This document shows positions 51,132-59,726 of a stretch of DNA of 64,000 nt, piece by piece (positions within the stretch are counted from its first letter, which is position 1; every line of letters starts with the position of its first letter). Made by a program: the position numbers and the translations under genes. The stretch is from the NCBI GenBank assembly GCA_035296705.1, contig DATHAL010000041.1, forward strand, positions 30,640-94,639. Reading direction: 5' to 3'. The DNA comes from WHSW01 sp035296705. Lineage in GTDB: Bacteria; Actinomycetota; Thermoleophilia; Solirubrobacterales; 70-9. The notes beneath the pieces are model-generated. The model was not told the origin of the DNA. It searched no databases and saw only the letters and a program-made list of their open reading frames with translations.

Positions 51132-51728
51132 ATGCGGATTCTCGCCTTCTCGGACCTCCATCGCGACCTCGACCGCGCCGGCCGGCTCGTCGGGGAGAGC
51201 TCCGATGCCGATGTCGTGATCGGCGCCGGCGACTTCGCCTCGATCCACGAGGGACTGGCCGAGACGCTCGGCGCTCTCGCGACGATCGAGACGCCGACGC
51301 TGCTCGTGCCCGGCAACAACGAGACCGACTCGGCGCTCCGTGAGGTCGCGGCGAAGTGGCCCGCGGCGACGGTGCTCCACGGCGAGGCGGCCGAGCTCGA
51401 CGGCGTCAACTTCTTCGGCCTCGGCGCGGGGGTCCCGATCACACCGTGGGATTGGAGCTTCGACCTCTCCGACGACGAGGCCGCCGAGCTGCTCGCCCCC
51501 TGCCCGGATGGCGGCGTGCTGATCGTTCACTCGCCGCCGCAGGGCCACGCCGACACCTCCGGCTCCGGCGACCATCTCGGCAGCGTCGCGATCCGAGAGG
51601 CGATTGAGGCGAAGGAGCCGCGACTGGCCGTCTGCGGCCACATCCACGAGAGCTGGGGCGCGCGCTCCACGCTCGGCGCCACCGAGATCGCGAACCTCGG
51701 CCCCGACGGGGCCTGGTTCGAAATCTAG
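51132..51728 (+). CDS. Calcineurin-like metallophosphoesterase
   Basis: 198 residues, single domain. All metal-binding motifs are present in order: Asp8-x-His10 (FSDLHRD), Asp34 (GAGDF), Asn-Glu (PGNNETD), His (IVHSPPQG) and GHIHESWG. Members hydrolyse phosphomono- or diesters, including cyclic nucleotides. Two-metal chemistry is expected; substrate unknown. Short 64-base gap from the preceding gene. Confidence 0.9.
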   Translation: MRILAFSDLHRDLDRAGRLVGESSDADVVIGAGDFASIHEGLAETLGALATIETPTLLVPGNNETDSALREVAAKWPAATVLHGEAAELDGVNFFGLGAGVPITPWDWSFDLSDDEAAELLAPCPDGGVLIVHSPPQGHADTSGSGDHLGSVAIREAIEAKEPRLAVCGHIHESWGARSTLGATEIANLGPDGAWFEI

Positions 51729-51839
51729 GCATGGCCCCGTCCTACCCTCGGACCTTGGTCAGGCGCGTGGCCGGCCCCCTGGGTCCTTCCGTCGCTCGCG
51801 GGGACGAACTGCTAGAGCCCGGGCGCCCCGCGAAGCGCC

Positions 51840-51908
51840 GCGAGGACGTCACCGCGCCAACTCTCACGCGGGGCGCAGAGCACCCCCCAAGTTCGGTGAC
51901 GTCCTCGC
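51840..51908. repeat. 15-bp inverted repeat in a 349-base gene-poor gap
   Basis: Between the metallophosphoesterase and the SGNH hydrolase, 51729-52077 has no convincing gene. Its main feature is a perfect 15-base inverted repeat (51840-51854 and 51894-51908) around a 39-base loop, plus two copies of CGCGGGGACGA flanking it (about 51797 and 51919). No T-run follows on either strand. It could be a structured RNA, a U-less terminator between the convergent genes, or a remnant of a mobile unit. Confidence 0.5.
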
Positions 51909-52077
51909 CTGTCTCATCCGCGGGGACGAGGGGTAGCCCGACCGCACTCAATGTCCCAGCCGGCCCGCGCGCACGCAACGGCGGCCGGCCGCAAAAACGA
52001 TGCGGGGAACTACGGTTGCTCTATGCGAGCGCGGTGCGGTAGCCGCGCGCCCGACCGATCAGTCCCAGCGCGTCACG

Positions 52078-52935
52078 TCAGCACTTCTCGACCTGCCGCG
52101 CGATCGCGCGCGCCCGGGCCTGGTAGCCGGTCGCGTTCACGTGCACGCCATCTGCGGCGAGCCAACCTCGGTTGCGGGCGACGAGCCCCACCCAGTCGAC
52201 GATCCGCAGGTTTCGGTTGTGCTTCGCGAGGTCGGCGAGCACGTTGTTGTAGCCGGCGTAGCTCGCGCCCCCGACCGGCGGCCGCAGGATATTCGGGATC
52301 ACCACGCACCTCGTCTTGCCGGCGATCCGCAGGGCCTCGCTGATCGAGTTGCGAAAGCCGCTCACGTTGTGCGGGTCGTCATTCGTGCCAAGCGCGAACA
52401 CGATCGCGCCCGGGAGCGAGCCGCGGCGGCGCAGGATCGAGACGCCCTCGGGCACGAACCGCGAGATGTCCACCGTCTGGCTCACCTTCCAGCCGCGCAG
52501 CGCGCCGGGGAGGTACGGCCTCGTACCCTCGCCGAGCGAATCGCCGATCGCGAACACGGCGCGCTCGCGCACCACCAGCTTCGCGCGGTCGACGGCCTTG
52601 CCGTCGACGAACCAGGAGAGCTTGTACTTGCCGGACCCGTCGAGGTCGAAGCTCGTCCGCGAGCGCTGGCCGGGATGGTGCGTGCGGCGGTCGCGGCAGT
52701 GCTGGCGATCGCCGCGCTTGCGAAAGCAGAACCGGTATCGCACCTCGCTACGCCCGAAGGCGCGCAGAACGCCGACCGGGTGATCGCCCTCGAAGCAGAA
52801 GCGGTCGGCGTGCTTGCCCTTGGCGCCGCAGGATGGATAGGCGCGGAAGGGCTTAGCCGCGTGCGGCGTCGCGGGCGATGCGCCCACCGCCGCGGTCGCC
52901 GCCACCGCCAAGGCTCCCACCGCGAGTCTCTTCAT
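52078..52935 (-). CDS. Secreted SGNH/GDSL hydrolase
   Basis: 285 residues from ATG 52935. Signal peptide (LAVGALAVAATAAVGASPA); an N-terminal Cys-containing beta region of about 100 residues; then the SGNH blocks: AIGDSLGEG (nucleophile Ser), FALGTNDDPHN (Asn) and LAADGVHVNATGY (Asp/His). Extracellular esterase or lipase activity is expected; substrate unknown. Confidence 0.88.
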   Translation of the reverse strand: MKRLAVGALAVAATAAVGASPATPHAAKPFRAYPSCGAKGKHADRFCFEGDHPVGVLRAFGRSEVRYRFCFRKRGDRQHCRDRRTHHPGQRSRTSFDLDGSGKYKLSWFVDGKAVDRAKLVVRERAVFAIGDSLGEGTRPYLPGALRGWKVSQTVDISRFVPEGVSILRRRGSLPGAIVFALGTNDDPHNVSGFRNSISEALRIAGKTRCVVIPNILRPPVGGASYAGYNNVLADLAKHNRNLRIVDWVGLVARNRGWLAADGVHVNATGYQARARAIARQVEKC

Positions 52936-52951
52936 CGGCGGGAACCCTACG

Positions 52952-54142
52952 TCAGCTTCCCGACGGTGGTCGCGCCGCGGGCGCCGGCTCGGGCGCGGGG
53001 CGCCGGAGCGCGCGGCGCAGCGCCGGGGCCGAGAACGCGGCCAGCGTGAGGACGAAGAGAGCCGCGACCACGGCGTAGGCAAGCGCGTCGCTCGAGGCGT
53101 CGGCGACACCGCTGAAGCCGGAGCCGCCGAGCACCTGGCCACCCGCCCAGGCGAAGCTGACCAGCGCCGCCGCGAAACCGAGGTCGAGCCCTGCCCCCTC
53201 GGCCTCGTCGGACAAGAGCGCCATGGCCGGCGTCCAGATCAGACTCATCGCGAGCACGGCGACGACCAGCACCAGCGCGACAAGGAACGCCGTCGCCGGG
53301 AGGGGAAGCACGATCGCGGCCAGCGCGGAGGCGGCGAGCCCGGCGCGGATCGGCGCGGCCCGGCCGCGGCGGTCGGAGAGGCGGCCGATCATCGGGCTGA
53401 GGCCGGCCTCGATCCCGGCGGCGGCGAAGAACGCGACGCCGACCGCGACCCCGGTCGCGCCGAGCTCGTCCATTCGCAGCGGCACCAGGACATCGAACGT
53501 GCCGGAAAAGACCGACGGCAGCACGACGAGCCAGAACGCGCCCATGACCGGCGCCGAGACGATCGCGCGCGCCACCTCACGCGCGCGCGGTACGCGCCGC
53601 GCGGGCGCTCCCGGGTTCGAGAAGACCCAGGCACCCAGCGCGATCGAAACGACGCCGACGGCGCTGAACACGGGCTCGGGGCCGATCACGGTGGCGACGC
53701 CGCCGATCACCGGGCCGAGCAGAATCCCGACGATCGCTGCGGCGAGCGCGGAGCCGATCATCTCGCCGCGGCGCTCGGTGGGCGCCGTGGCCATCAGCCA
53801 GCCGAGCCCGCCGGTCCAGGCGCAGGCGCCGCCGACCCCCTCCGCGAACCGCGCGGCGTCGAGCACCACGACCGACTGCGCGAACGCGAATGCAAAGCTC
53901 GAGGCGCCCACCAACCCCAGCCCGACGAGCATCGCCGAGCGGAAGCCGATCCGCGCCGCCAGCCAGCCCGAGGGAAGCGCCGCGATCAGCGTCCCAGCGG
54001 CGTAGGAGGCGCTCAGTACTCCCGCCGCGGTCTTCGAGAGCTCGAGGTCGTCGGCGTACTCCGGCAGGAGCGGAGTGATCGCCGCGTAAAACGACGTGTC
54101 GAGGAGGATGACCGCCGCGACCAGCGGGAACAACCGGCGCAT
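52952..54142 (-). CDS. Major facilitator superfamily transporter
   Basis: 396 residues from ATG 54142 with twelve predicted spans. Loop 2-3 motif SGWLAARIGFRSAM is the MFS motif A, and GRLSDRRGRAAPI repeats it between spans 8 and 9. LLPEYADDLELSKTAAGVLSASY is typical of DHA1-type exporters. The C-terminal tail is Pro/Ala-rich. Drug or sugar export is possible; specificity unknown. 16 bases upstream of the SGNH hydrolase start on the same strand. Confidence 0.9.
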   Translation of the reverse strand: MRRLFPLVAAVILLDTSFYAAITPLLPEYADDLELSKTAAGVLSASYAAGTLIAALPSGWLAARIGFRSAMLVGLGLVGASSFAFAFAQSVVVLDAARFAEGVGGACAWTGGLGWLMATAPTERRGEMIGSALAAAIVGILLGPVIGGVATVIGPEPVFSAVGVVSIALGAWVFSNPGAPARRVPRAREVARAIVSAPVMGAFWLVVLPSVFSGTFDVLVPLRMDELGATGVAVGVAFFAAAGIEAGLSPMIGRLSDRRGRAAPIRAGLAASALAAIVLPLPATAFLVALVLVVAVLAMSLIWTPAMALLSDEAEGAGLDLGFAAALVSFAWAGGQVLGGSGFSGVADASSDALAYAVVAALFVLTLAAFSAPALRRALRRPAPEPAPAARPPSGS

Positions 54143-54183
54143 CCGAGTGACGGTACCGGCGCCCGGACCAGGGATGGGTACGG

Positions 54184-55458
54184 CTAACCGGCCCCGAAGA
54201 TCGCCAGGTGCAGCAGCCCGGCGCCGAAGCCGAGAACGGCGCCGTGCAGGAGCAGGAGCCATTCGTCCTCGCGCATCGCGGAGCGCAGCATCTCCGCGAA
54301 GTCGGCCGAGGGCAGCTCGCGCATCCGAGCCGCGATCAGCTTGCGCACGCGGGCGCTCTGCTGGCGGTTGAACTCCGGGTCGGAGAGCGGCGTCACCGTG
54401 TACTCGACGGCTTCGGAGGCGACGGCGTCGCGAAGTGCTATGAAGCGCCGGGTGCCGAGGGTGGCGAGCACCGCCGGGCGAGCGACGCCGACGCTGCGGT
54501 CGACCGCGGGGCGCAGCCTGCTCTCGATCATCCGTCGCGTGCGATCCGACTGCGGGCCGTTGAGGAGCTCGTCGCCCATGTTCTCGAGCGTGACGATGTC
54601 GTCGGCGATGATGCGGGCGTAGACGTCTGCAACCTCCCGCTGGCGGCGCAGGAAGAGGCCGTGCAGCTTGAGCGGCCCGACCGTCCGCGCCTCGACCGGC
54701 TCGAAGATCATCCACAGCGCGACCCAGTTGGTGACGTAGCCGATCACGACGCCGCCGAACGGAAGCACCCACCAGAACGGGAAGGCCTCGGTGATGTAGA
54801 CCATCGGAAAGCCGAGCGCGGCGCCGAAGAAGAAACCGAAGTTGATGATGAAGCGGAGCTCCTTGCGGCCGACCTCGAGGAAGATCCGGTTGGCGAGCTC
54901 GGGGCGCTCCTCGATCCGCCGGATCACCATCAGCTTCACGTCCATGAGGTGCTCGATGTTGCTGCCGATGTCGCCGGTGACCTCGCGGACGATCTCGGGC
55001 AGCTCGCGCTGCACGCGCGCGTGGACGCGCTCGCGCAGGCGCGGCGGGAGCTCCGCCCAAAGCCGCGGGTGCTCGCGCTCGAGGATCCGCTCGGTGACCT
55101 CGCGGATGTCCTCGCGTGCCGTCGCCAGTATGTGCTCGGCGATCCGGTCGGGCTCGAGCTGGTCGTAGAACTCACTCGGGCTCCCGAGCTTCGCGATCCC
55201 CTTGTCGACCGCGATCGACCCCATCTTCGCCGCCCGCGAGGGGATGATCCCCTGCCAGCCGATTCCCCCGTGGGCGATCCCGGGGACCTGCTGGAGGCGT
55301 CGCGGCAGGACCCCCACGAGCGCCTTCAGCCCAGGGATACGGGCGCCGCGGAAGCGCACCGGCTGAAACAGCATGATCACGCCGGTCCAGTTCGTCAGGT
55401 AGCCGATCGCCCCCGTGAACAGCGGGATCGAGATCAGGTTGACCATGTGGTGGCTCAC
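54184..55458 (-). CDS. DUF445 family membrane protein
   Basis: 424 residues. An N-terminal span (LISIPLFTGAIGYLTNWTGVIMLFQPV) and a central pair (FIINFGFFFGAALGFPMVYI and WWVLPFGGVVIGYVTNWVALWMIFEPV) share the GYxTNWxxxxMxFxPV motif that defines DUF445 (YheB-type) proteins. A helical stretch of about 120 residues between them may be a coiled coil. Function unknown; homologues are widespread in actinobacteria and firmicutes. Confidence 0.87.
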   Translation of the reverse strand: MSHHMVNLISIPLFTGAIGYLTNWTGVIMLFQPVRFRGARIPGLKALVGVLPRRLQQVPGIAHGGIGWQGIIPSRAAKMGSIAVDKGIAKLGSPSEFYDQLEPDRIAEHILATAREDIREVTERILEREHPRLWAELPPRLRERVHARVQRELPEIVREVTGDIGSNIEHLMDVKLMVIRRIEERPELANRIFLEVGRKELRFIINFGFFFGAALGFPMVYITEAFPFWWVLPFGGVVIGYVTNWVALWMIFEPVEARTVGPLKLHGLFLRRQREVADVYARIIADDIVTLENMGDELLNGPQSDRTRRMIESRLRPAVDRSVGVARPAVLATLGTRRFIALRDAVASEAVEYTVTPLSDPEFNRQQSARVRKLIAARMRELPSADFAEMLRSAMREDEWLLLLHGAVLGFGAGLLHLAIFGAG

Positions 55459-55513
55459 GGCCGGGCGAGCGTAGTGCCGAGCCGCGTCTGCCCGCGCCGC
55501 CGCAACGTCCCGA

Positions 55514-57124
55514 TCACGAGGCGCCGTCAGCGAGCACGTCCATGGCGGCGATGCGCCCGTTGAGCGCGATCACCGAGCCGCCGGGATGGGTCGCCGCCCC
55601 GCACAGGTAGAGGCCGGCGACCGGCGTCCGGGCCGCGAGCCGCCGGTCCCACATCTGCTCGGGAAGCGCCTCGCCCTGGAAGATGTGACCGCCGCTCAAT
55701 CCGATCCGGTCCTCGATGTCGGGCGGACCGAGGACCTGGGTCTCGAGGATGCAGTCGCGGACGTTCGGCGCGTAGTCGGCGATCAGGTCGATCGCGAGCT
55801 CGACGATCTCCTTGCGGCGCGAATCCCAGTCGCCGGCGGCGAGCTCGTACGGCGCGTACTGCGCGAACACGCTCATGACGTGGCCGTCCGGCGGCACCAC
55901 GCTGCGGTCATAGGCCGACTGGAAGTAGAGCTCGCAGAATCCGATCGCCGGCTCGCCGCGGCGCGCCGCCTCGCATGCGTCCTGGACGCCGTCGACGCCG
56001 CGGGAGACGCAGACCATCGACCGGTACGGGTCGAGCTCGCCGGCCGCGGTGAAGGTGGGCACGGCGCGCAGCGCCACGTTCAGCTTCACCGCTGTCGACT
56101 GCACATCCCAGCGCTCGAGCCGCTCCCTGTAGGCGTCGGGCACGGCGTCGGAGCCGTCGAGCATCGTCGCGAGTCGCTTCGGATCGGCGTTGCAGACGAC
56201 GACCGGGGCCGCCAGGATCTCGCCGCTCGCGAGCTCCACCCCCTCCCGGGGGTGGATCCGCGCCACCGGCACGCCAGCCGCGATCTCGGCGCCCGCCTCG
56301 GTCGCGGCCTCGGCGATCGCGAACGAGATCATGCCCATGCCACCGTCGACGTAGCCCCAGACCGGTCCGAGCCCGTTCAGGTCGCCCTGGTGGTGCATGA
56401 GGTGGACCGAGGCCGTGCCGGGATCGCGGGGGCCGGCGAAGGTGCCGATCAGGCCCTCCGGGGCCAGCGCGTCGACCAGCCGCTCGTCGTCGACGTAGCG
56501 CTCGAGCGTCTCGGCGATCGGCTCCTCGAAGGCGATCGAAGCGAGCTCCGAATCGTGCCCGAGCATCGCCTCGAGCTCGGCGCGCTTCGGCGAGTCCGCC
56601 TGCCAGGTGTCGCCGGACGGTCCAGCGCGGAGGCGGCGCCGGATGCGGTCGAAGACGTCGTCGTAGGCCCTGATCCCGGCGATGTCGCGCTCGCGGAAGC
56701 CCTGCGAGCGCAGGTGCTCGGCGCTCCGCACCGGATCGATGAAGCCGGCGTAGCTCGTGCCGTCGGGGAGCGGGCACCAGAGGTTCGGGTCGACCGGCCG
56801 GACGCGAAAGCCGCGACGCGCGAGCTGGAGCTCCTCGATCACCACGCGGTCCAGGAGGCCGACGACGTAGGCGCAGGGGCTGACCACAAAACGCTCGTCG
56901 GCGAAGGGCCGCTCGAGCGTGCACGCGCCGCCGATCCTCTCGCTTCGCTCGAGCACGAGCACCCGGCGGCCGGCGCGGGCGAGATAGGCCGCAGCGGCGA
57001 GGCCGTTGTGGCCCGCGCCGACGACGATCGCGTCCCAGCGGCGACGGGCAAGCTCGGCGATCGGCGCGGGAAGCCCGATCCTGCCGAGCGATTCGAGGAT
57101 TGGTCTCGGCTCAGGAGGGGGCAT
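55514..57124 (-). CDS. FAD-dependent oxidoreductase, paralogue of the 7072-8685 protein
   Basis: 536 residues from ATG 57124. N-terminus PAPIAELARRRWDAIVVGAGHNGLAAAAYLARAG and C-terminus GLYLCGAATHPGGSVIALNGRIAA match the protein at 7072 nearly block for block, including RPFADERFVVSPCAYVVGLLD and CNADPKRL. It belongs to the PYROXD2/phytoene-desaturase-like family. Here it stands without a Rieske partner, divergent from an amino-acid transporter. Substrate unknown; duplication within the genome is evident. Confidence 0.87.
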   Translation of the reverse strand: MPPPEPRPILESLGRIGLPAPIAELARRRWDAIVVGAGHNGLAAAAYLARAGRRVLVLERSERIGGACTLERPFADERFVVSPCAYVVGLLDRVVIEELQLARRGFRVRPVDPNLWCPLPDGTSYAGFIDPVRSAEHLRSQGFRERDIAGIRAYDDVFDRIRRRLRAGPSGDTWQADSPKRAELEAMLGHDSELASIAFEEPIAETLERYVDDERLVDALAPEGLIGTFAGPRDPGTASVHLMHHQGDLNGLGPVWGYVDGGMGMISFAIAEAATEAGAEIAAGVPVARIHPREGVELASGEILAAPVVVCNADPKRLATMLDGSDAVPDAYRERLERWDVQSTAVKLNVALRAVPTFTAAGELDPYRSMVCVSRGVDGVQDACEAARRGEPAIGFCELYFQSAYDRSVVPPDGHVMSVFAQYAPYELAAGDWDSRRKEIVELAIDLIADYAPNVRDCILETQVLGPPDIEDRIGLSGGHIFQGEALPEQMWDRRLAARTPVAGLYLCGAATHPGGSVIALNGRIAAMDVLADGAS

Positions 57125-57196
57125 CGCGGGCGCCACCGTACCCCGCATCCGCGTAGGATTGCGCGGTCCCGCACCCCAGCCCGAGGTCGATCGCCC

Positions 57197-58066
57197 GTGT
57201 CCAAGCTCCGCATCGCGCTCATCCCCCTGGCCCTGCTCGCGCTCGCGGCCTTCGCGGGCTGTGGCAGCGACGACGACTCCGGCGACGACTCGGCCTCGAC
57301 CGGCGCCGTGTCGCTCTCGGACTGCACCCCGGACCAGCTGCAGACGGAGGCTTCCGGCAAGCTCACGGTCGCTACCGACAAGCCCGCGTATCCGCCGTAC
57401 TTCGAGGACAACGACCCCACGAACGGCCAGGGCTTCGAGAGCGCCGTCGCCTACGCGATCGCCGATCAGCTCGGCTACGCGAGCGATGACGTGACCTGGA
57501 CGGTGGAGCCGTTCAACGCCTCCTATGCTCCGGGTCCGAAGGACTTCGACTTCGACGTCAACCAGATCTCGATCACGCCGAAGCGCGCCGAGCAGGTCGA
57601 CTTCTCGAGCCCGTATTACGAGGCAGACCAGGCCGTCGTCGCGCTCAAGGATTCTCCGGCCGCCGACGCGGCGTCGCTCGCCGACCTGCAGGAAGCGACC
57701 ATCGGCGTCCAGATCGGGACCACGAGCCTCGACGCCGTCAACGAGCAGATTCAGCCGAGCGAGGACCCGCAGGTCTTCGACACCTCCAACGACGTGGTCA
57801 GTGCGCTCAAGAACGGGCAGGTCGAGGCGATCGTCACCGACGTGCCCACCGCCTTTTACCTGACGGCCGCGCAGGTGCCGGAGGCGACCGTCGTCGGCCA
57901 GTTCTCCGCCCCCGGCGGCGATACCTGGGGCGCCCTGCTCGAGAAGGACTCGCCGCTGACCGCCTGTGTCTCGGCCGCGATCGACGAGCTCGAGTCGTCG
58001 GGTGAGCTCGCCACGATCGAGAAGAAGTGGATGAGCGACGCGACCGGCGCGCCCGTCCTCCAGTAG
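57197..58066 (+). CDS. Polar amino-acid ABC transporter substrate-binding lipoprotein
   Basis: 289 residues from GTG 57197. Lipobox AFAGC, acidic Ser-rich linker, then a family-3 binding-protein (HisJ/GlnH) body: GKLTVATDKPAYPPYFEDNDPTNGQGFESAVAYAIADQLG, DFDVNQISITPKRAEQVDFSSPYYEADQAVV and VVSALKNGQVEAIVTDVPTAFYL. The ligand is probably a polar amino acid. Upstream 72 bases separate it from the divergent FAD oxidoreductase. First gene of a three-gene operon. Confidence 0.9.
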   Translation: MSKLRIALIPLALLALAAFAGCGSDDDSGDDSASTGAVSLSDCTPDQLQTEASGKLTVATDKPAYPPYFEDNDPTNGQGFESAVAYAIADQLGYASDDVTWTVEPFNASYAPGPKDFDFDVNQISITPKRAEQVDFSSPYYEADQAVVALKDSPAADAASLADLQEATIGVQIGTTSLDAVNEQIQPSEDPQVFDTSNDVVSALKNGQVEAIVTDVPTAFYLTAAQVPEATVVGQFSAPGGDTWGALLEKDSPLTACVSAAIDELESSGELATIEKKWMSDATGAPVLQ

Positions 58067-58067
58067 C

Positions 58068-58922
58068 ACGACCTCGGACGTCGACACGGCCCCAGCACCG
58101 GACCGCCGCGCCGAGCGGGCCGCGGCCCGCCGCCGCAAGAACCGCCGCGGCTTCGCGATCGCGGCGATCTCCACCGTCGTCGTCCTCGGCGGCCTCGTGG
58201 CGCTGATCCTCACGAGCCCCGGGTGGCCCGAGGTGCGAGAGAAGTTCTTCGACGTCGACGAGTTCAGGGACACCTTCCCGGACATCGCGAGGGCCTTCTG
58301 GCTCGACATCAGGGTCTTCTGCATCGTCGAGGTCGCGGTTCTGGTGCTCGGCCTCGTCGTGGCCCTCGTGCGCACGATCGAGGCGCCCGCACTCTTCCCG
58401 CTGCGGCTGCTCGCGATTGTCTACACCGACCTGTTCCGCGGCATCCCGGTGATCCTGCTCGTCTACCTGGTGGGCTTCGGGATCCCGGCCCTCGACCTCA
58501 GCGGCCTGCCCACCGAGCCGGTCGTGCTCGGCGGGATCGCCCTCGCGCTCTCCTACACCGCCTACGTGAGCGAGGTCTACCGCGCCGGGCTGCGGTCGGT
58601 GCACCGGGGCCAGCGCGACGCGGCGCTTGCGATCGGGCTCACCGAGCGCCAGGCAATGCGCCACGTGATCCTCCCTCAGGCGGTGCGACGGGTGGGGCCG
58701 CCGCTCCTCAACGACTTCATCGCGCTCCAGAAGGACGTCGCCCTGATCGCGATCATCGGGGTCGCCGGCGAGGCCTTCCGGGTCGCGCAGATCGATGCCG
58801 CGGCGGATTTCAACTACACGCCGCTGATCGGTGCCGCCCTTCTCTACCTCGCGGTGACGATCCCCCTCGCGCGCCTGCTCGAGCGCTGGGCGCCCGGCTA
58901 CAGCGGCCGGACGGTGGCCTGA
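58068..58922 (+). CDS. Polar amino-acid ABC transporter permease, start codon unclear
   Basis: A HisM/GlnP-type permease with the coupling loop DAALAIGLTERQAMRHVILPQAVRRVGPPLLNDFIALQKDVAL. The in-frame sequence extends upstream through a basic segment (RRAERAAARRRKNRRG) and an intact first span (FAIAAISTVVVLGGLVALIL), but no ATG, GTG or TTG precedes it after the stop at 58032. ACG at 58068, directly after the lipoprotein stop and read as MTSDVDTAPAP, is the natural candidate and would need only one base change to be ATG. GTG 58197 is the first canonical start but cuts the first span. Confidence 0.82.
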   Translation, partial: TTSDVDTAPAPDRRAERAAARRRKNRRGFAIAAISTVVVLGGLVALILTSPGWPEVREKFFDVDEFRDTFPDIARAFWLDIRVFCIVEVAVLVLGLVVALVRTIEAPALFPLRLLAIVYTDLFRGIPVILLVYLVGFGIPALDLSGLPTEPVVLGGIALALSYTAYVSEVYRAGLRSVHRGQRDAALAIGLTERQAMRHVILPQAVRRVGPPLLNDFIALQKDVALIAIIGVAGEAFRVAQIDAAADFNYTPLIGAALLYLAVTIPLARLLERWAPGYSGRTVA

Positions 58923-59671
58923 TGGCTGCTCCGGTTCTCGAGATCCGCGGCGTGACGAAGGCATTCGGCGACCTCGACGTGCTGCGCGGGATCGACCTCG
59001 AGATCGCGGAGCACGAAGCCGTCGCCGTGATCGGCGCCTCCGGATCCGGCAAGTCCACCCTGCTTCGCTGCATCGACTTGCTCGAGCAGATCGACGATGG
59101 CGACATCTTCCTCGACGGCGAGGTGATCACCGACCCGTCGGTCGACGCTCCGGACGTCCGCCGCCGGCTCGCCCTGGTGTTCCAGGCCTACAACCTGTTC
59201 CCCCACCTCTCCGTGCTCGACAACGTGACGCTCGGGATCGTCAGGGCCCAGGGCGTCGAGCGCGCGGCGGCGCAGGAGACCGCGCGCTCGCTTCTGGCGC
59301 GCTTCGGCCTGGCCGGACGCGAGGGCGATGATCCCGACCGGCTCTCGGGCGGACAGCAGCAACGAGTCGCGCTCGCGCGCGCGTTCGCCGCCCACCCGCG
59401 GGCGATGCTCCTCGACGAGGTGACGAGCGCCCTCGACCCGGAGCTCGTCGGCGAGGTGCTGGCCGCCGTTCGCGACCTCAAGGAGGCGGGGGTGACGATG
59501 CTGATCGCCACGCACGAGATGGGCTTCGCGCGCGAGGTCGCCGACCGGGTCGGGTTCCTGCACGAGGGCCGCCTCGTCGAGCTCGGCCCGCCCGAGCAGG
59601 TGCTCGAGGCCCCGGAGCGGCCGGAGACGCAGCGCTTCCTGCGCCGGCTGCTCGAGGCCGGGCGCGCCTAG
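58922..59671 (+). CDS. Polar amino-acid ABC transporter ATP-binding protein
   Basis: 249 residues; the ATG at 58922 overlaps the permease stop (TGATG). Walker A GASGSGKSTLLRCIDLLEQ, Q-loop LVFQAYNLFPHLSVLDN, signature LSGGQQQRVALARAFA, Walker B AMLLDEVTSALDPELVGEVL and H-loop ATHEMGFAREVADR are those of GlnQ/HisP-type ATPases. Completes the operon. A hairpin at 59681-59717 follows. Confidence 0.93.
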   Translation: MAAPVLEIRGVTKAFGDLDVLRGIDLEIAEHEAVAVIGASGSGKSTLLRCIDLLEQIDDGDIFLDGEVITDPSVDAPDVRRRLALVFQAYNLFPHLSVLDNVTLGIVRAQGVERAAAQETARSLLARFGLAGREGDDPDRLSGGQQQRVALARAFAAHPRAMLLDEVTSALDPELVGEVLAAVRDLKEAGVTMLIATHEMGFAREVADRVGFLHEGRLVELGPPEQVLEAPERPETQRFLRRLLEAGRA

Positions 59672-59680
59672 AACCCGACC

Positions 59681-59717
59681 TGGCGCTTTATGCCCGTATA
59701 GCGGGAAGAAGGCGCCA
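59681..59717. terminator. 16-bp hairpin between convergent genes, related to the 15368 hairpin
   Basis: Arms at 59681-59696 and 59702-59717 pair over 16 positions with two mismatches and one G-U pair around the loop TATAG. The right arm ends GAAGAAGGCGCCA, identical to the hairpin at 15368-15404, and total length is the same (37 bases). It lies between the ATPase and the convergent hydrolase genes. No T-run, so a U-less terminator is the likeliest role. Confidence 0.55.
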
Positions 59718-59726
59718 ATCGCGGAC

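Noticed and set aside
51731..52042. 103-codon + strand frame after the metallophosphoesterase
   Set aside because: No recognisable motif, Pro/Arg/Ser-rich composition, interrupted in sense by the 15-bp inverted repeat; more likely non-coding.
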